DNA of 13,990 bases, from contig CAJYRH010000228.1 in assembly GCA_913776795.1 (NCBI GenBank), positions 1 to 13,990 of the forward strand, read 5' to 3'. Within the stretch, counting starts at the first letter, position 1. Every line of letters begins with the position of its first letter. The stretch comes from an uncultured Pseudorhodoferax sp. (GTDB taxonomy: Bacteria > Pseudomonadota > Gammaproteobacteria > Burkholderiales > Burkholderiaceae). A program made the translations under genes and the position numbers. Positions 1 to 6,998 of this stretch are shown here, one piece after another. A model generated the notes under the pieces. That model was not told where the DNA came from, searched no databases, and saw only the letters and a list, made by a program, of their open reading frames with translations.

Positions 1-100
1 CCCGGCCGGGACCGGCCCACGCGCAGGCGCCGGCCCGCAACCCATGGCTTAGACTGGCGCGAACACGCCACCAGCGCCGCCGTCGCGCGGCCGTCGATCC

Positions 101-763
101 ATGATGTCCGAGTTGAGTGCACCGACCGACGCGTTCAGTTCCAACGCCACCGAGTCCACCCCGCTGGGGCGCCTTGCTGCACTGGGCGACGTGCGCCACT
201 ACCGCAAGGGCACGATCCTGATCCATGAGTCGGACCATGGCGACACGCTGTTCATCGTCATGGAAGGACGCGTCAAGGTCTTCAGCACCGATTCCAACGG
301 CCGCGAAATCACTTTGGGCGTGATCGTCGCCGGGGACTACTTCGGCGAGATGGCGCTGGACGGCGGGCCGCGCTCGGCCAGCGTGATCACTCTGGAGCCG
401 GCCGTGTGCTCGCTGGTGTCGCGCGCCACGTTGCTCGCCTTCATCGGACAGGAACCGGGCTTTGCGCTCGACCTGCTGGGCAAGGTGATCCGACGCGCGC
501 GCTCGGCCACCAACGCGGTGCGCAACCTGGCGTTCACCGATGTGTACGGCCGCATCACCCAGCTGTTGACGGAGCTGGCAGAGCCCCAGCCCGACGGCAC
601 GGCGCTGATGCGCGAGCGCATGACGCAGCAGGACATTGCCAGCCGCGTCGGCTGCAGCCGCGAAATGGTGAGCCGCATCATGAAGGACCTGGAGGCCGGC
701 GGCTATGTGGGCCTGCGCGACCGGCGCATCGCCCTGCTGGCGAAGCTGCCGGCGCGCTGGTAG
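101..763 (+). CDS. Crp/Fnr-family transcriptional regulator
   Basis: A 220-aa cytoplasmic DNA-binding regulator of the Crp/Fnr family. Roughly residues 23-140 form a cyclic-nucleotide-binding-type beta-barrel; the phosphate-binding-cassette-like stretch FGEMALDGGPRSASV starts at residue 81 and keeps the Glu (83) and the Arg-Ser pair (91-92) that contact cAMP in Crp. A long connecting helix follows, then a winged helix-turn-helix at about 175-203 (TQQDIASRVGCSREMVSRI). There is no N-terminal cysteine cluster, so it is not an oxygen-sensing Fe-S Fnr. Two adjacent ATG codons (101 and 104) could start it and neither has a clear Shine-Dalgarno sequence. It ends 10 bp before the convergent DUF2917 gene. 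The ligand and target genes cannot be told from the sequence; the cNMP-type Arg suggests, but does not prove, cyclic nucleotide binding. Confidence 0.93.
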   Translation: MMSELSAPTDAFSSNATESTPLGRLAALGDVRHYRKGTILIHESDHGDTLFIVMEGRVKVFSTDSNGREITLGVIVAGDYFGEMALDGGPRSASVITLEPAVCSLVSRATLLAFIGQEPGFALDLLGKVIRRARSATNAVRNLAFTDVYGRITQLLTELAEPQPDGTALMRERMTQQDIASRVGCSREMVSRIMKDLEAGGYVGLRDRRIALLAKLPARW

Positions 764-773
764 GCGCAGCGGG

Positions 774-1265
774 TCAGGACTGCTCTTGCGGCGCGCGGCC
801 GCGCACCGGCGGCAGCAGCAGGCCGAACACGCCCAGCGCCAGGCGCGCCATCGCGGTGCCGGCCTGTCCCAGTGCCACGCCGAGGTCGCGCACGGGCTGC
901 ACCACGGCTTGCTGCCACCGGCCCGACTGCAGTGCACGGCCCACAGCACGTGCCTGCGTCTGCGGCAGCGGGTCCCAGGCGAAGTAGGCCGCCGACCCGC
1001 GCTCGGCACCTGAGGATTCCAGCACCACGCGCTGGCCCGCCTGCACCACGAGTCCCCGCCCCGGCACCAGGAACAGGTCGCCGGACGCCTGGGAGTCCGT
1101 GTGCAGCATGTCCATGGTGACCCAGACACGGCCGTCTGCGATGCGCAACACGCCCGCGCGGGACGGGACCAGGCTCAAGGCCTGGCCAGCGTCGAGCTTC
1201 CAGCATCCCGGCAGGGCTGCGGAGGATGGGGATTGATGCGTGCTTTGCGTGGCTTGGGTGAACAT
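774..1265 (-). CDS. DUF2917 domain protein
   Basis: A 163-aa protein. Residues about 22-98 match the DUF2917 pattern, a small cupin-like beta domain: a Trp-x-Leu-x-x-Gly opening, then GVLRIADGRVWVT (38-50), GDLFLVPG (62-69) and a GQRVVLES strand (77-84). The remainder (about 100-163) is rich in Ala and Arg and probably helical. No signal peptide or membrane segment is evident. Family function is unknown; it is common in Burkholderiales, often beside regulators. The start at 1265 is supported by a Shine-Dalgarno-like AGGAG about 7 nt upstream. It is divergent from the LysR gene (120 bp spacer) and convergent with the Crp-type gene. Control by the neighbouring LysR regulator is possible from the layout but is inference. 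Confidence 0.85.
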   Translation of the reverse strand: MFTQATQSTHQSPSSAALPGCWKLDAGQALSLVPSRAGVLRIADGRVWVTMDMLHTDSQASGDLFLVPGRGLVVQAGQRVVLESSGAERGSAAYFAWDPLPQTQARAVGRALQSGRWQQAVVQPVRDLGVALGQAGTAMARLALGVFGLLLPPVRGRAPQEQS

Positions 1266-1315
1266 GGCGGGCTCCTGAGTGGGGTGCTTGGGAGTGGATG
1301 ATCGACCCCCGACCC

Positions 1316-1344
1316 TTGGCGGTCCAATGAATTCGCGCTAGGCT
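1316..1344 (+). promoter_or_regulatory. candidate promoter of the lysR-type gene
   Basis: TTGGCG (1316-1321) and TAGGCT (1339-1344) are separated by 17 bp; they match 4 of 6 and 3 of 6 positions of the sigma-70 hexamers. The predicted transcript would begin inside the palindrome at 1345-1367, which would suit autorepression. This is a weak match and should be read as a candidate only. Confidence 0.25.
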
Positions 1345-1367
1345 ATTGATTCGCCAGGCGCATCAAT
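1345..1367. promoter_or_regulatory. 23-bp palindrome, probable LysR-type binding site
   Basis: Arms ATTGAT (1345-1350) and ATCAAT (1362-1367) are perfect inverted repeats separated by 11 bp. The spacer extends the symmetry with CGCC/GGCG around a central A, leaving one mismatched pair. The ATTGAT-N11-ATCAAT spacing fits the T-N11-A rule of LysR-type regulators. It lies 18 bp before the lysR start codon in the divergent spacer, as expected for autoregulation and control of the DUF2917 gene. Binding is inferred. Confidence 0.55.
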
Positions 1368-1385
1368 TTCACCGCCGCAACTGCG

Positions 1386-2381
1386 ATGCAGCATTCCCAG
1401 ACCCATCTGCGCACCCGACCGGTATCGGCCGGCTACCTTCGCGCCTTCCTTGCAGTTTCGCGCCACCTCAACTTCCGTGTTGCCGCGGAGGAACTGGCCC
1501 TGACCCAATCGGCCGTGAGCCGGCAGATCCAGGCACTGGAGGAAGAAGTCGGTGTGCCGCTCTTCCTGCGCCACACGCGGGCCGTGGAGCTGACCGGCGC
1601 TGGCGCGCAGCTGCTGGCCGCCGCGGCGCCAGCGCTGGAGCGGGTGGACGGCGCGGTCCGCCAGGTACGCCAAAGCGCAGGGCGGCGCAGCGTGTCGCTG
1701 ACCACCTTCGCCTCCTTCGCCTCGATGTGGCTGATCCCGCGGCTGGAGGCGTTCCAGCGTGACCATCCGGACATCGACATCCGCATCGATGCCACCGACG
1801 CCGTGGTCGACCTGGACATCTCCGACGTGGACATGTCGCTGCGCTACAGCCATTTCTCCAACATGCCGGCCGACGGCCGACGGCTGTTCGGAGAACAGCT
1901 GACTCCGGTGGCCAGCCCCTGGCTGCTCAAGAGCGGCGTGCGCCTCCAGCAGCCCGGGGACCTGGGTCAGTTCACGATGATCGAGGCCGGCGATGCGCAC
2001 GCCACACACCTGCAGTGGCTGACCTGGCAGCGCTGGATCGACCTGCAGCTGCCGCCCGCGCAGGCACGCAAGTTCCAGCCGCAACGCTGGCTGTACTTCA
2101 ATTACGCGTACCAGATGGTGCAGGCTGCGCTGGCAGGCCAGGGCCTGGTGCTGGCCCGCCTGCCGCTGGTGGCCGAAAGCATGGCCAGCGGTGATCTGGT
2201 CGAAGTGCTGCCCGGCCGGCGCATGGATTCCCCGATGACTTACTGGCTCAAGCTGGCACCACGCCGCGAGACGCGACCCGAGGTCCAGGCTTTCTGCGAC
2301 TGGCTCATGCGCCAGGCGGCGCTGACGCGTGCCGCGGTGGGCGATGCGCCCGACCCCGACACGGTCGACGACATCGACTGA
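1386..2381 (+). CDS. LysR-type transcriptional regulator (GcvA-like)
   Basis: A 331-aa cytoplasmic regulator. The N-terminal winged helix-turn-helix spans about residues 15-73, with the recognition region LALTQSAVSRQIQALE at 37-52 and the LFLRHTRAVELTGAG wing at 59-73, typical of LysR proteins. The rest is the periplasmic-binding-protein-like effector domain, with the SLTTFASFASMWLIPRL and DMSLRYS segments seen in the GcvA-like branch. It is slightly longer than the usual ~300 aa because of a short N-terminal extension and an acidic tail ending DPDTVDDID. No strong Shine-Dalgarno precedes the ATG at 1386. It ends 3 bp before the convergent cyclo-ligase gene, so there is no room for a terminator between them. 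The effector is unknown; the nearest likely targets are itself and the divergent DUF2917 gene. Confidence 0.95.
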   Translation: MQHSQTHLRTRPVSAGYLRAFLAVSRHLNFRVAAEELALTQSAVSRQIQALEEEVGVPLFLRHTRAVELTGAGAQLLAAAAPALERVDGAVRQVRQSAGRRSVSLTTFASFASMWLIPRLEAFQRDHPDIDIRIDATDAVVDLDISDVDMSLRYSHFSNMPADGRRLFGEQLTPVASPWLLKSGVRLQQPGDLGQFTMIEAGDAHATHLQWLTWQRWIDLQLPPAQARKFQPQRWLYFNYAYQMVQAALAGQGLVLARLPLVAESMASGDLVEVLPGRRMDSPMTYWLKLAPRRETRPEVQAFCDWLMRQAALTRAAVGDAPDPDTVDDID

Positions 2382-2384
2382 GCG

Positions 2385-2987
2385 CTACCGGATGGGCCAC
2401 ACCACGCCGTGGTCGTTCAGGATGGCGTCCAGCGGGACATCGTGGGGCTCGGGCTCGAAGTCGTCCAGAAAGCCGGTGCCGAAGCCCAGGCCCACCGTCA
2501 GCGGCTTGGGCTGCAGCGTGGCCAGCGTGCGGTCGTAGAAGCCGCCGCCATAACCCAGGCGGTAACCCCCCGCCGCATAACCCACGCAGGGCACGAACAG
2601 CAGCGTGGGCACCACCACCTCGGTGCCCTTGGGCTTGGGGATGCCGTAGGCGTCCTCCTCCATCGGACATCCCGGGTACCAGGCGTGGAAGGTCAGCGTC
2701 TTGTGCACCTTGTCGACCACGGGCAGGCCGATGCGCTTGCGCGTCGCCTCGCCCTGCAGCTCGCCGTCTTCCTTCCAACGGTGCAGGGCCGGCAGCGGAT
2801 CGAATTCGCCCTTGATGGGCCAGTAGGCGCCGATCACCGTGTCGGTCCGGCCGACCAGCCAGATGCGCATGACCTGCTGCAGGGCTTGCGCGCGCTCCAG
2901 CCGGTCGGGCAGGGCCAGACGCGCTTCCAACAATCCAGCGCGCAAGGCCTTGCGCTCGCGCGCCTTGTCCTCGGCCGATTTCTCCAT
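2385..2987 (-). CDS. ygfA: 5-formyltetrahydrofolate cyclo-ligase (MTHFS)
   Basis: A 200-aa cytoplasmic enzyme of one-carbon metabolism. The family converts 5-formyl-THF to 5,10-methenyl-THF with ATP, salvaging the dead-end folate. Visible motifs are a basic N-terminal helix (RERKALRAGL, 10-19), the folate-site segment GAYWPIKGEFDP (53-64), EDAYGIPKP (111-119) and the ATP/phosphate loop GYRLGYGGGFYDRTL (141-155). Length is typical. I place the start at 2987 rather than at an upstream in-frame ATG at 3023, because GGGGAGGA lies directly upstream at good spacing and family similarity begins here. The segment before the glycine loop reads VGYAAGG where many homologues have an Asp; I would not read loss of function into this. 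It is divergent from slt with 11 bp between start codons. In E. coli and many other proteobacteria this gene lies downstream of ssrS (6S RNA); that is not the case here. Confidence 0.94.
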   Translation of the reverse strand: MEKSAEDKARERKALRAGLLEARLALPDRLERAQALQQVMRIWLVGRTDTVIGAYWPIKGEFDPLPALHRWKEDGELQGEATRKRIGLPVVDKVHKTLTFHAWYPGCPMEEDAYGIPKPKGTEVVVPTLLFVPCVGYAAGGYRLGYGGGFYDRTLATLQPKPLTVGLGFGTGFLDDFEPEPHDVPLDAILNDHGVVWPIR

Positions 2988-2990
2988 AAT
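2985..2990 (+). promoter_or_regulatory. candidate -10 box placing slt transcription at its start codon
   Basis: CATAAT matches 5 of 6 bases of TATAAT. Its last base is 8 nt before the A of the slt ATG at 2999, so transcription would begin at or just before the start codon, giving a leaderless or nearly leaderless mRNA. The best upstream -35-like hexamer, TTGTCC at 2965-2970, is only 14 bp away, which is short. The box overlaps the start codon of the opposite-strand cyclo-ligase gene. Confidence 0.3.
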
Positions 2991-2998
2991 CCTCCCCC

Positions 2999-4990
2999 AT
3001 GCAAGTACGGGCCATTCTGACATCGATCATCCTCATGGCCGGCCTGGGCGCGGCCCTGCCCAGCCCGGCCCAGACCGGCGCCGACCAGCTCATCCTGGAC
3101 ATGCAGCAGGCCGCGCGGCGCAACGACAAGGCGCGGCTGTCCAGCCTGCTGCCGCAGGTGCGCGGCCACGTGCTCGAGCCCTGGGCTGCTTACTGGGAAG
3201 CCCGCAGCCGGCTGGAAGACTTCACGAGTGCCGACATGCAGGCCTTCAGCGCCCGCTATCCCGGCAGCTACCAGGAGGACCGGCTGCGCAACGACTGGCT
3301 GCTGCTGTTGGGCCAGCGCCGCGACTGGAGCACCTTCGCGGCCGAGCATCCCCAGTACCGCATGGGCGACGACCGCCAGGTGCGGTGCTATGCGCTTCTG
3401 GTCGACCAGCTGCGCAGCAGCGAGCCGGCCCCGCAGGCCGCGGCTGAGCAGGTGCGCCGGCTCTGGCTGGCCCAGCGCGACGCCGACGACGGCTGCACCC
3501 AGGCCGCCGACCGCCTGTACGCCACCAAACGCCTGCCGGCCGAGGATGTCTGGCGCAAGGCCCGTCTGTCGGCCGAGGCCAACCGCAGCCGCGCGGCGCG
3601 CGACGCCGTGCAGATCGTCGCGCCCGATGCGCTCGACCAGGTCGGCCAGCTGCTGGACAGCCCGGTGCGCTACCTGGCAGGGCGCAGCATTGCCGCCTCC
3701 AAGCTGCGGCGCGAACTCATCACGCTGGCCTTGGTCAAGCTGGCCGCCTCGGACCCGGAACAGGCCGCCGCGGCGCTGGACACCAAGTGGAGCGTTCACC
3801 TCACCGCCGAGGAGCGCAACTGGATCTGGGGCACGATCGGCAAGCAGGCGGCCATCCGCCGCTCGCCCTCCACCTGGGACTACTTCAGCAAGGTCCAGCG
3901 CGACACCGACCTGCACGACGAGATGCTCACCTGGAAGGCCCGGACCGCACTGCGCGAGGGCCAGTGGAAGGTGTTGACCACCACCATCCAGGCCATGAGC
4001 GACGAGAGCCGACTCGACCCGACCTGGATCTACTGGCGCGCCCGCGCCTTGCAGAAGATCGGCAGCGAGGCCGACCGCGCCGAGGCACTGCAGCTGTACG
4101 AGAGCATCGCCAGCGTGCGCGGCTTCTACGAGCAGCTCGCCCTGGAGGAGCTGGGCCGCAAGATCGAGGTGCCGCCGGCGCCCCCGCCGCTCACGCCGGA
4201 CGAGAAGGCGTTCGCCCGTGGCAACGCCAGCCTGCAGCGTGCGCTGTACGCCATCGGCATCGGCCTGCGCAGCGAGGGCGTGCGCGAGTGGAATTACGCC
4301 ACCAATCTGCACACGCCCGGCGGCATGGCCGAGCGCGACCTGCTGGCCGCGGCCGACCTGGCCTGCGAGCGCGAGGTGTGGGACCGCTGCATCAATACCA
4401 GCGAGCGCACGCGCCAGTCCATCGATTTCGCGCAACGCTTCCCGATGCCCTTGCAGGACTCGGTCGTCCCCCGCAGCCGGGCGATCAACCTCGACCCGGC
4501 CTTCGTCTACGGACTGATCCGCCAGGAGTCGCGTTTCATCATGGACGCGCGCTCGCACGTGGGCGCCTCTGGCCTGATGCAGGTGATGCCCGCCACGGCA
4601 CGCTGGACCGCGCGCAAGATCGGCCTCACCGACTTCACGCCCGGCCAGATCAACGACCGCGAGACCAACATCGCCATCGGCACGGGCTACCTGAAGCTCG
4701 TGCTGGACGACTTCGCCGGCTCCATGCCCATGGCCGCCGCAGCCTACAACGCGGGCCCCGGGCGGCCACGCGTGTGGCGCGGCCAGGCCGGAAGCCCGAC
4801 GCTGGAAGCCGCCATCTGGGCCGAGAACATCCCGTTCAACGAGACGCGCGATTACGTCAAGAAGGTGGTCTCCAACGCCACCAATTACGCGGCCATCCTG
4901 ACGGGCCAGCCGCAGTCGCTCAAGGCGCGCATGGGCACCGTGGGGCCGCTTGCCGCCGGGGCGGCCGACCCGAGCCGCGAACTGCCCTGA
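2999..4990 (+). CDS. slt: soluble lytic murein transglycosylase (Slt family)
   Basis: A 663-aa secreted peptidoglycan-cleaving enzyme. The family cuts the MurNAc-GlcNAc bond with formation of 1,6-anhydro-MurNAc, acting in the periplasm in wall turnover. Residues 1-24 look like a Sec signal peptide (QVRAILTSIILMAGLGAAL, then an Ala-Gln cleavage region). Residues about 30-470 form the alpha-superhelical U/L domain, with many short helices rich in Ala, Arg and Leu. The C-terminal SLT domain begins near 490; YGLIRQESRF contains the catalytic Glu (about residue 510), followed by GASGLMQVMPATA, AAYNAGPGRP and FNETRDYVKKV, the standard motif series. The start at 2999 is needed for the signal peptide, although no plus-strand Shine-Dalgarno is present. 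It is followed after 16 bp by the MgtC-like gene, so the two may be co-transcribed. Confidence 0.95.
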   Translation: MQVRAILTSIILMAGLGAALPSPAQTGADQLILDMQQAARRNDKARLSSLLPQVRGHVLEPWAAYWEARSRLEDFTSADMQAFSARYPGSYQEDRLRNDWLLLLGQRRDWSTFAAEHPQYRMGDDRQVRCYALLVDQLRSSEPAPQAAAEQVRRLWLAQRDADDGCTQAADRLYATKRLPAEDVWRKARLSAEANRSRAARDAVQIVAPDALDQVGQLLDSPVRYLAGRSIAASKLRRELITLALVKLAASDPEQAAAALDTKWSVHLTAEERNWIWGTIGKQAAIRRSPSTWDYFSKVQRDTDLHDEMLTWKARTALREGQWKVLTTTIQAMSDESRLDPTWIYWRARALQKIGSEADRAEALQLYESIASVRGFYEQLALEELGRKIEVPPAPPPLTPDEKAFARGNASLQRALYAIGIGLRSEGVREWNYATNLHTPGGMAERDLLAAADLACEREVWDRCINTSERTRQSIDFAQRFPMPLQDSVVPRSRAINLDPAFVYGLIRQESRFIMDARSHVGASGLMQVMPATARWTARKIGLTDFTPGQINDRETNIAIGTGYLKLVLDDFAGSMPMAAAAYNAGPGRPRVWRGQAGSPTLEAAIWAENIPFNETRDYVKKVVSNATNYAAILTGQPQSLKARMGTVGPLAAGAADPSRELP

Positions 4991-5006
4991 GCCGCCGCAG
5001 CACGCG

Positions 5007-5534
5007 ATGGACGACGCCCTGGCCCGCATCGGCAGCACCATCGCGCAGGAGTTTTCCGATCTGCCAGATGTGGAGAGCGCCACCCGCATCGTGCTGCGGC
5101 TGGCCCTCGCAGCGCTGCTCGGCGGCCTGCTGGGCATCGAGCGCGAATCGAAGGGAAAGGCGGCTGGCGTGCGCACCCACATGCTCGTGGCCATGGGCGC
5201 TGCCATGTTCGTGCTGGCGTCCCAGCAGTTCGGCATCAACGCTGCCGACATGAGCCGCGTCCTGCAGGGCGTGATCGCCGGCGTCGGTTTCCTGGGTGCC
5301 GGCACCATCCTCAAGGGCGATGCCGAACACCGGGTGCAGGGCCTGACGACGGCGGCTGGCATCTGGATGACGGCCGCCATCGGCGTCGCCGCCGGCATGG
5401 GCAAGGAGAGCACCGCCTTGCTGGCCACATTGCTGACGCTCGCGATCATGGCCTCGCTGCCGCTGTTCACGCGCAGGTTCGAACGCCCTGAAGCCGAAGC
5501 CGGAGGCGCTCCGTCCGAACGCGCGCCGCGCTGA
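5007..5534 (+). CDS. MgtC/SapB family inner-membrane protein
   Basis: A 175-aa integral membrane protein. About five hydrophobic segments are visible (roughly 26-43, 57-72, 84-103, 113-131, 135-155). Family signatures include the loop GGLLGIERESKGKAAGVRTH (39-58), GVGFLGAGTIL (92-102) and LTTAAGIWMTAAIG (113-126). The C-terminal tail is short, hydrophilic and Arg-rich, so the soluble ACT-like domain of the longer MgtC of Salmonella is missing; this is the common short form. MgtC relatives are linked to growth at low magnesium and, in pathogens, to survival in macrophages and inhibition of the ATP synthase; in an environmental species the role is uncertain. I chose the ATG at 5007 over one at 4950 because the latter overlaps slt and adds residues unlike the family. 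The ribosome binding site is weak. Co-transcription with slt is likely. Confidence 0.9.
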   Translation: MDDALARIGSTIAQEFSDLPDVESATRIVLRLALAALLGGLLGIERESKGKAAGVRTHMLVAMGAAMFVLASQQFGINAADMSRVLQGVIAGVGFLGAGTILKGDAEHRVQGLTTAAGIWMTAAIGVAAGMGKESTALLATLLTLAIMASLPLFTRRFERPEAEAGGAPSERAPR

Positions 5535-5713
5535 AGATGCCCGCCCGCGGCCGCGGTGCCGCAGCGTCCGCCGATCAGGCTGGCCCGGCCTGTGCATGCA
5601 GGCGCTGCCGGACTACAACCGGCCGCGGCCTGCGATGGCCGCGTCCCGCGTCATGCCGCCGACACGTGGTTGTCACAAGCCCTGCCTAGCATGGTTCGCC
5701 GAGGACCCTGCCC

Positions 5714-6631
5714 ATGACCGACAAGCTTCTTCCCGACCACCACGACAGCGTGATGCAGCGCATCGAACGCGACCTGCTCGACAGCTACGACGAGGAGCTG
5801 GAGATGGAGATCGACGATGGCCGCCTTGCTGCCGTCGCCCAAGACCGTGCCGAGGACGGCCTGGGCCGTCAGACCTATTTCCGCGAGTTGCTGCGACTGC
5901 AGGGCGAACTGGTCAAGCTGCAGGACTGGGTGCAGTTCCACAAGAAGAAGGTGGTCATCCTGTTCGAGGGCCGCGATGCCGCCGGCAAGGGCGGCGTGAT
6001 CAAACGCATCACCCAGCGCCTGAATCCGCGCGTGTGCCGGGTGGCTGCACTACCGGCACCCAACGACCGCGAACGCACACAGTGGTACTTCCAGCGCTAC
6101 GTCTCGCACCTGCCAGCGGGCGGCGAGATCGTGCTGTTCGACCGCAGCTGGTACAACCGCGCGGGCGTCGAACGCGTGATGGGCTTTTGCAGCGATGACG
6201 AGTACGAGGAGTTCTTCCGTACGGTGCCCGAGTTCGAGAAGATGCTGATCCGCTCGGGCATCACCCTGGTGAAGTACTGGTTCTCCATCACCGACGACGA
6301 GCAGCACCTGCGCTTTCTGGGACGCATCCACGACCCGCTCAAGCAGTGGAAGCTGTCGCCCATGGACTTCGAGAGCCGCCGCCGCTGGGAGGCCTACACC
6401 AAGGCCAAGGAGACCATGCTGGAGCGCACGCACACCACCGAGGCGCCCTGGCACGTGGTGCAGGCCGTCGACAAGAAGAAGGCCCGACTGAACTGCATCA
6501 GCCACCTGCTCACGCAACTGCCGTACGAGGAGATCGCACATCCGACCATCGTGCTGCCCGAGCGTGCGCGCAACCCCGAGTACATCCGCCACCCGGTCCC
6601 GGCCAGCATGTACGTGCCCGACCGCTACTGA
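5714..6631 (+). CDS. ppk2: polyphosphate kinase 2 (PPK2)
   Basis: A 305-aa cytoplasmic enzyme that transfers phosphate between inorganic polyphosphate and nucleotides. The P-loop (Walker A) reads FEGRDAAGKGG at residues 84-94; the Walker B/catalytic region LFDRSWYNRAGVE begins at 141 and contains Asp143 and Arg144. The lid and following helices include GFCSDDEYEEFF and KYWFSITDDEQHLRF, then LKQWKLSPMD. These are the signatures of single-domain PPK2. Length and the N-terminal extension (QRIERDLLDSYDEELEMEI) suggest class I, which mainly uses nucleoside diphosphates, but the class cannot be fixed by eye. The ATG at 5714 has GAGGA 8 nt upstream. It is separated from the MgtC-like gene by 179 bp and so probably has its own promoter; a TAGCAT (5687-5692) could be a -10 box but lacks a good -35. 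Polyphosphate-linked energy or nucleotide balance under stress is the expected role. Confidence 0.95.
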   Translation: MTDKLLPDHHDSVMQRIERDLLDSYDEELEMEIDDGRLAAVAQDRAEDGLGRQTYFRELLRLQGELVKLQDWVQFHKKKVVILFEGRDAAGKGGVIKRITQRLNPRVCRVAALPAPNDRERTQWYFQRYVSHLPAGGEIVLFDRSWYNRAGVERVMGFCSDDEYEEFFRTVPEFEKMLIRSGITLVKYWFSITDDEQHLRFLGRIHDPLKQWKLSPMDFESRRRWEAYTKAKETMLERTHTTEAPWHVVQAVDKKKARLNCISHLLTQLPYEEIAHPTIVLPERARNPEYIRHPVPASMYVPDRY

Positions 6632-6998
6632 GCGCTGTTCACGGCAACGATGAGGCGATGCGGCGCTGACGCCCGGCATCGACGCACGTTCTGGCACAAG
6701 CTGCGTGATTCCTTGGGGACCATGGCGCAACGCGTCCCGTCGTGCCTGCGCGCCACGGACACGATGGCCTGCTCGCCGCTCAGGGGTTGGCGCGCCACGG
6801 TGGCGATCGGGCTCTCCCCGATGGGCGACCGCAATCAGGCGGGATCTGCCACGGAGCGAAGCAGAGCGGAACAGCCCCCGCCTCGGGCCGCCCGCCCCGC
6901 CGCAGCTGCCACCGGTCATCAATTGCCCGTGGATTGCGCATCAATGCAGCGCACCCACCGCGCTAGCATGTCGCTCCCAACTTCACGGCAAGCGCACC
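6632..6998. other. 367-bp intergenic region without a supported gene
   Basis: No open frame here has a ribosome binding site and family-like sequence on either strand. An open frame enters from this region into the next gene in frame, but its residues (Arg-, Pro- and Trp-rich) look non-coding. A small hairpin ATCGGG-ctctc-CCCGAT lies at 6806-6822 without a following T-run. An AT-richer patch at about 6917-6945 and TAGCAT at 6964-6969 could belong to the promoter of the following glutathione S-transferase-like gene, but no convincing -35/-10 pair is present. Nothing else is recognised. Confidence 0.5.

Noticed and set aside
1..100. Promoter for the Crp-type gene around TAGACT at 50-55
   Set aside because: No -35 hexamer lies at suitable spacing, and the region is too short to judge.
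2834..5470. Very long minus-strand open frame (over 800 codons) opposite slt and the MgtC-like gene
   Set aside because: It is a GC-rich shadow of plus-strand genes with clear family motifs; its translation is low-complexity in Gly, Ala, His, Gln and Arg and matches nothing I recognise.
6691..6706. TGGCAC followed by CTGC resembling a sigma-54 promoter
   Set aside because: The GG-to-GC distance is 8 rather than the required 10 bases, and no sigma-54 activator gene is nearby.
6806..6822. Hairpin ATCGGG/CCCGAT as a ppk2 terminator
   Set aside because: Only 6 bp, about 175 bp after ppk2 and without a T-run.
6705..6998. N-terminal extension of the GST-like protein from an upstream in-frame ATG
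   Set aside because: The added residues are Arg/Pro/Trp-rich and unlike any GST; the thioredoxin fold starts exactly at the ATG at 6999.
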